Source: Scilla litardierei (taxonomy: Eukaryota > Streptophyta > Magnoliopsida > Asparagales > Asparagaceae). From it: a stretch of DNA of 64,000 nucleotides. Below the pieces are notes generated by a model. It was not told where the DNA came from, did not search any database, and saw nothing but the letters and a program-made list of their open reading frames with translations. Made by a program: the position numbers and the translations under genes. The stretch covers positions 9,687,878 through 9,751,877 of the forward strand of contig CM061139.1 of NCBI GenBank assembly GCA_030789695.1, in the 5' to 3' direction. Below, piece by piece: positions 63,851 through 64,000 of this stretch; within the stretch, counting starts at the first letter, position 1; every line of letters starts with the position of its first letter.

Positions 63851-64000
63851 ATCGTAAAAGTCGACGGTTTGGCCATGCAAGCGGGAAGCGGGGCCGAAAT
63901 AATCGTCCAAACATCAGCAGACGATATATTCGAATACGCCATTTGCTTCGATTTCCAAACCACTAATAATGGTGCGGAATATGAAGCGGCCATCAATGGA
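63851..64000 (+). pseudogene. T2 second (archaeal-type) RNase H, start, cut by window end
   Basis: Reads IVKVDGLAMQAGSGAEIIVQ then FDFQTTNNGAEYEAAING. The VDG...GSGAG and TNN-AEYEA pattern is the additional RNase H typical of Tat-lineage elements. The first catalytic Asp (VDG) and the Glu (AEYEA) are visible; the rest lies beyond the window. Confidence 0.75.

Larger units (their letters stand above)
37001..64000 (+). mobile_element. Tat-like Ty3/gypsy element T2 (runs off window), host of C4
   Basis: 5' LTR 37001-37741, primer-binding-like TGGCGCCG three bases later, short leader, protease start (37975-38093), then insertion C4. Protease, RT, RNase H and the start of a second RNase H follow from 61812 to the window end. 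Gag is essentially deleted, since only about 230 bp separate the primer site from protease. Stops and frame breaks are frequent. The second, archaeal-type RNase H after the normal one is a hallmark of the Tat lineage. Confidence 0.85.

Noticed and set aside
1..64000. tRNA, rRNA or intact host genes
   Set aside because: None recognised on either strand; the only host-derived coding pieces are the fragments inside the Helitron.

Overview
This window looks like repeat-rich DNA from a seed plant with a large, retrotransposon-filled genome. No intact host gene, rRNA or tRNA was recognised. Almost every base belongs to a nested stack of transposable elements: Tat-type and Tekay/Del-type Ty3/gypsy elements, Sirevirus-type Ty1/copia elements, a Helitron carrying host gene pieces, and a short element sitting in a TA microsatellite. 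The species cannot be fixed from the sequence. The plant-specific element lineages, spliceosomal GT-AG introns, TATA-box LTR promoters and captured plant exons (La protein, GTD-binding/myosin-binding protein) make a plant certain.

Layout. (1) 1-2127 and 18191-20042: 5'-truncated Tat-like element T1 (gag/protease remnant, 89-bp higher-order tandem repeats, 3' LTR 19072-20042). (2) 2128-18190: minus-strand Tekay-type gypsy G1 inserted in T1's repeats (target duplication ATCGT/ATAGT). (3) 8118-14192: plus-strand Sirevirus-like copia C1 with gag but no pol, inserted in G1's protease (AGGTG). (4) 20404-22134: minus-strand solo LTR C2 of the C1 family (ATAAT). (5) 22135-23905: unclassified LTR-like DNA. 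(6) 23914-26736 plus 36727 to about 36990: decayed minus-strand copia C3 (gag, PBS, LTR). (7) 26737-36721: nearly intact plus-strand Tekay-type gypsy G2 (GATAT) inside C3's LTR. (8) 37001 to the window end: Tat-like element T2. Its protease is split at the catalytic Asp-Thr-Gly by (9) 38094-61811, minus-strand Sirevirus C4 (GACAC). C4 is itself invaded by (10) a Micron-like element 40661-41041 flanked by (TA)n, and (11) a Helitron ending at 51908.

How the parts work. G2 is the best candidate for recent activity: its 2.58-kb LTRs differ at only about 1 percent of sites by my hand count, and a 1,484-residue Gag-Pol can be assembled. That assembly requires removal of two GT-AG introns, one between gag and protease and one inside integrase. 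Both introns are also present, and restore the frame exactly, in the diverged copy G1. Unspliced RNA would give Gag alone and spliced RNA Gag-Pol. The LTR leaders of G1 and G2 also share an uninterrupted 108-nt acidic ORF whose start codon lies in a conserved stem-loop.

The most unusual pattern is in the LTR promoters. Copia families C1/C2, C3 and C4 each carry arrays of a different short perfect palindrome. The array of C1/C2 is also present, with flanking homology, in the LTR of the unrelated gypsy element G2. This points to exchange of a regulatory module between superfamilies.
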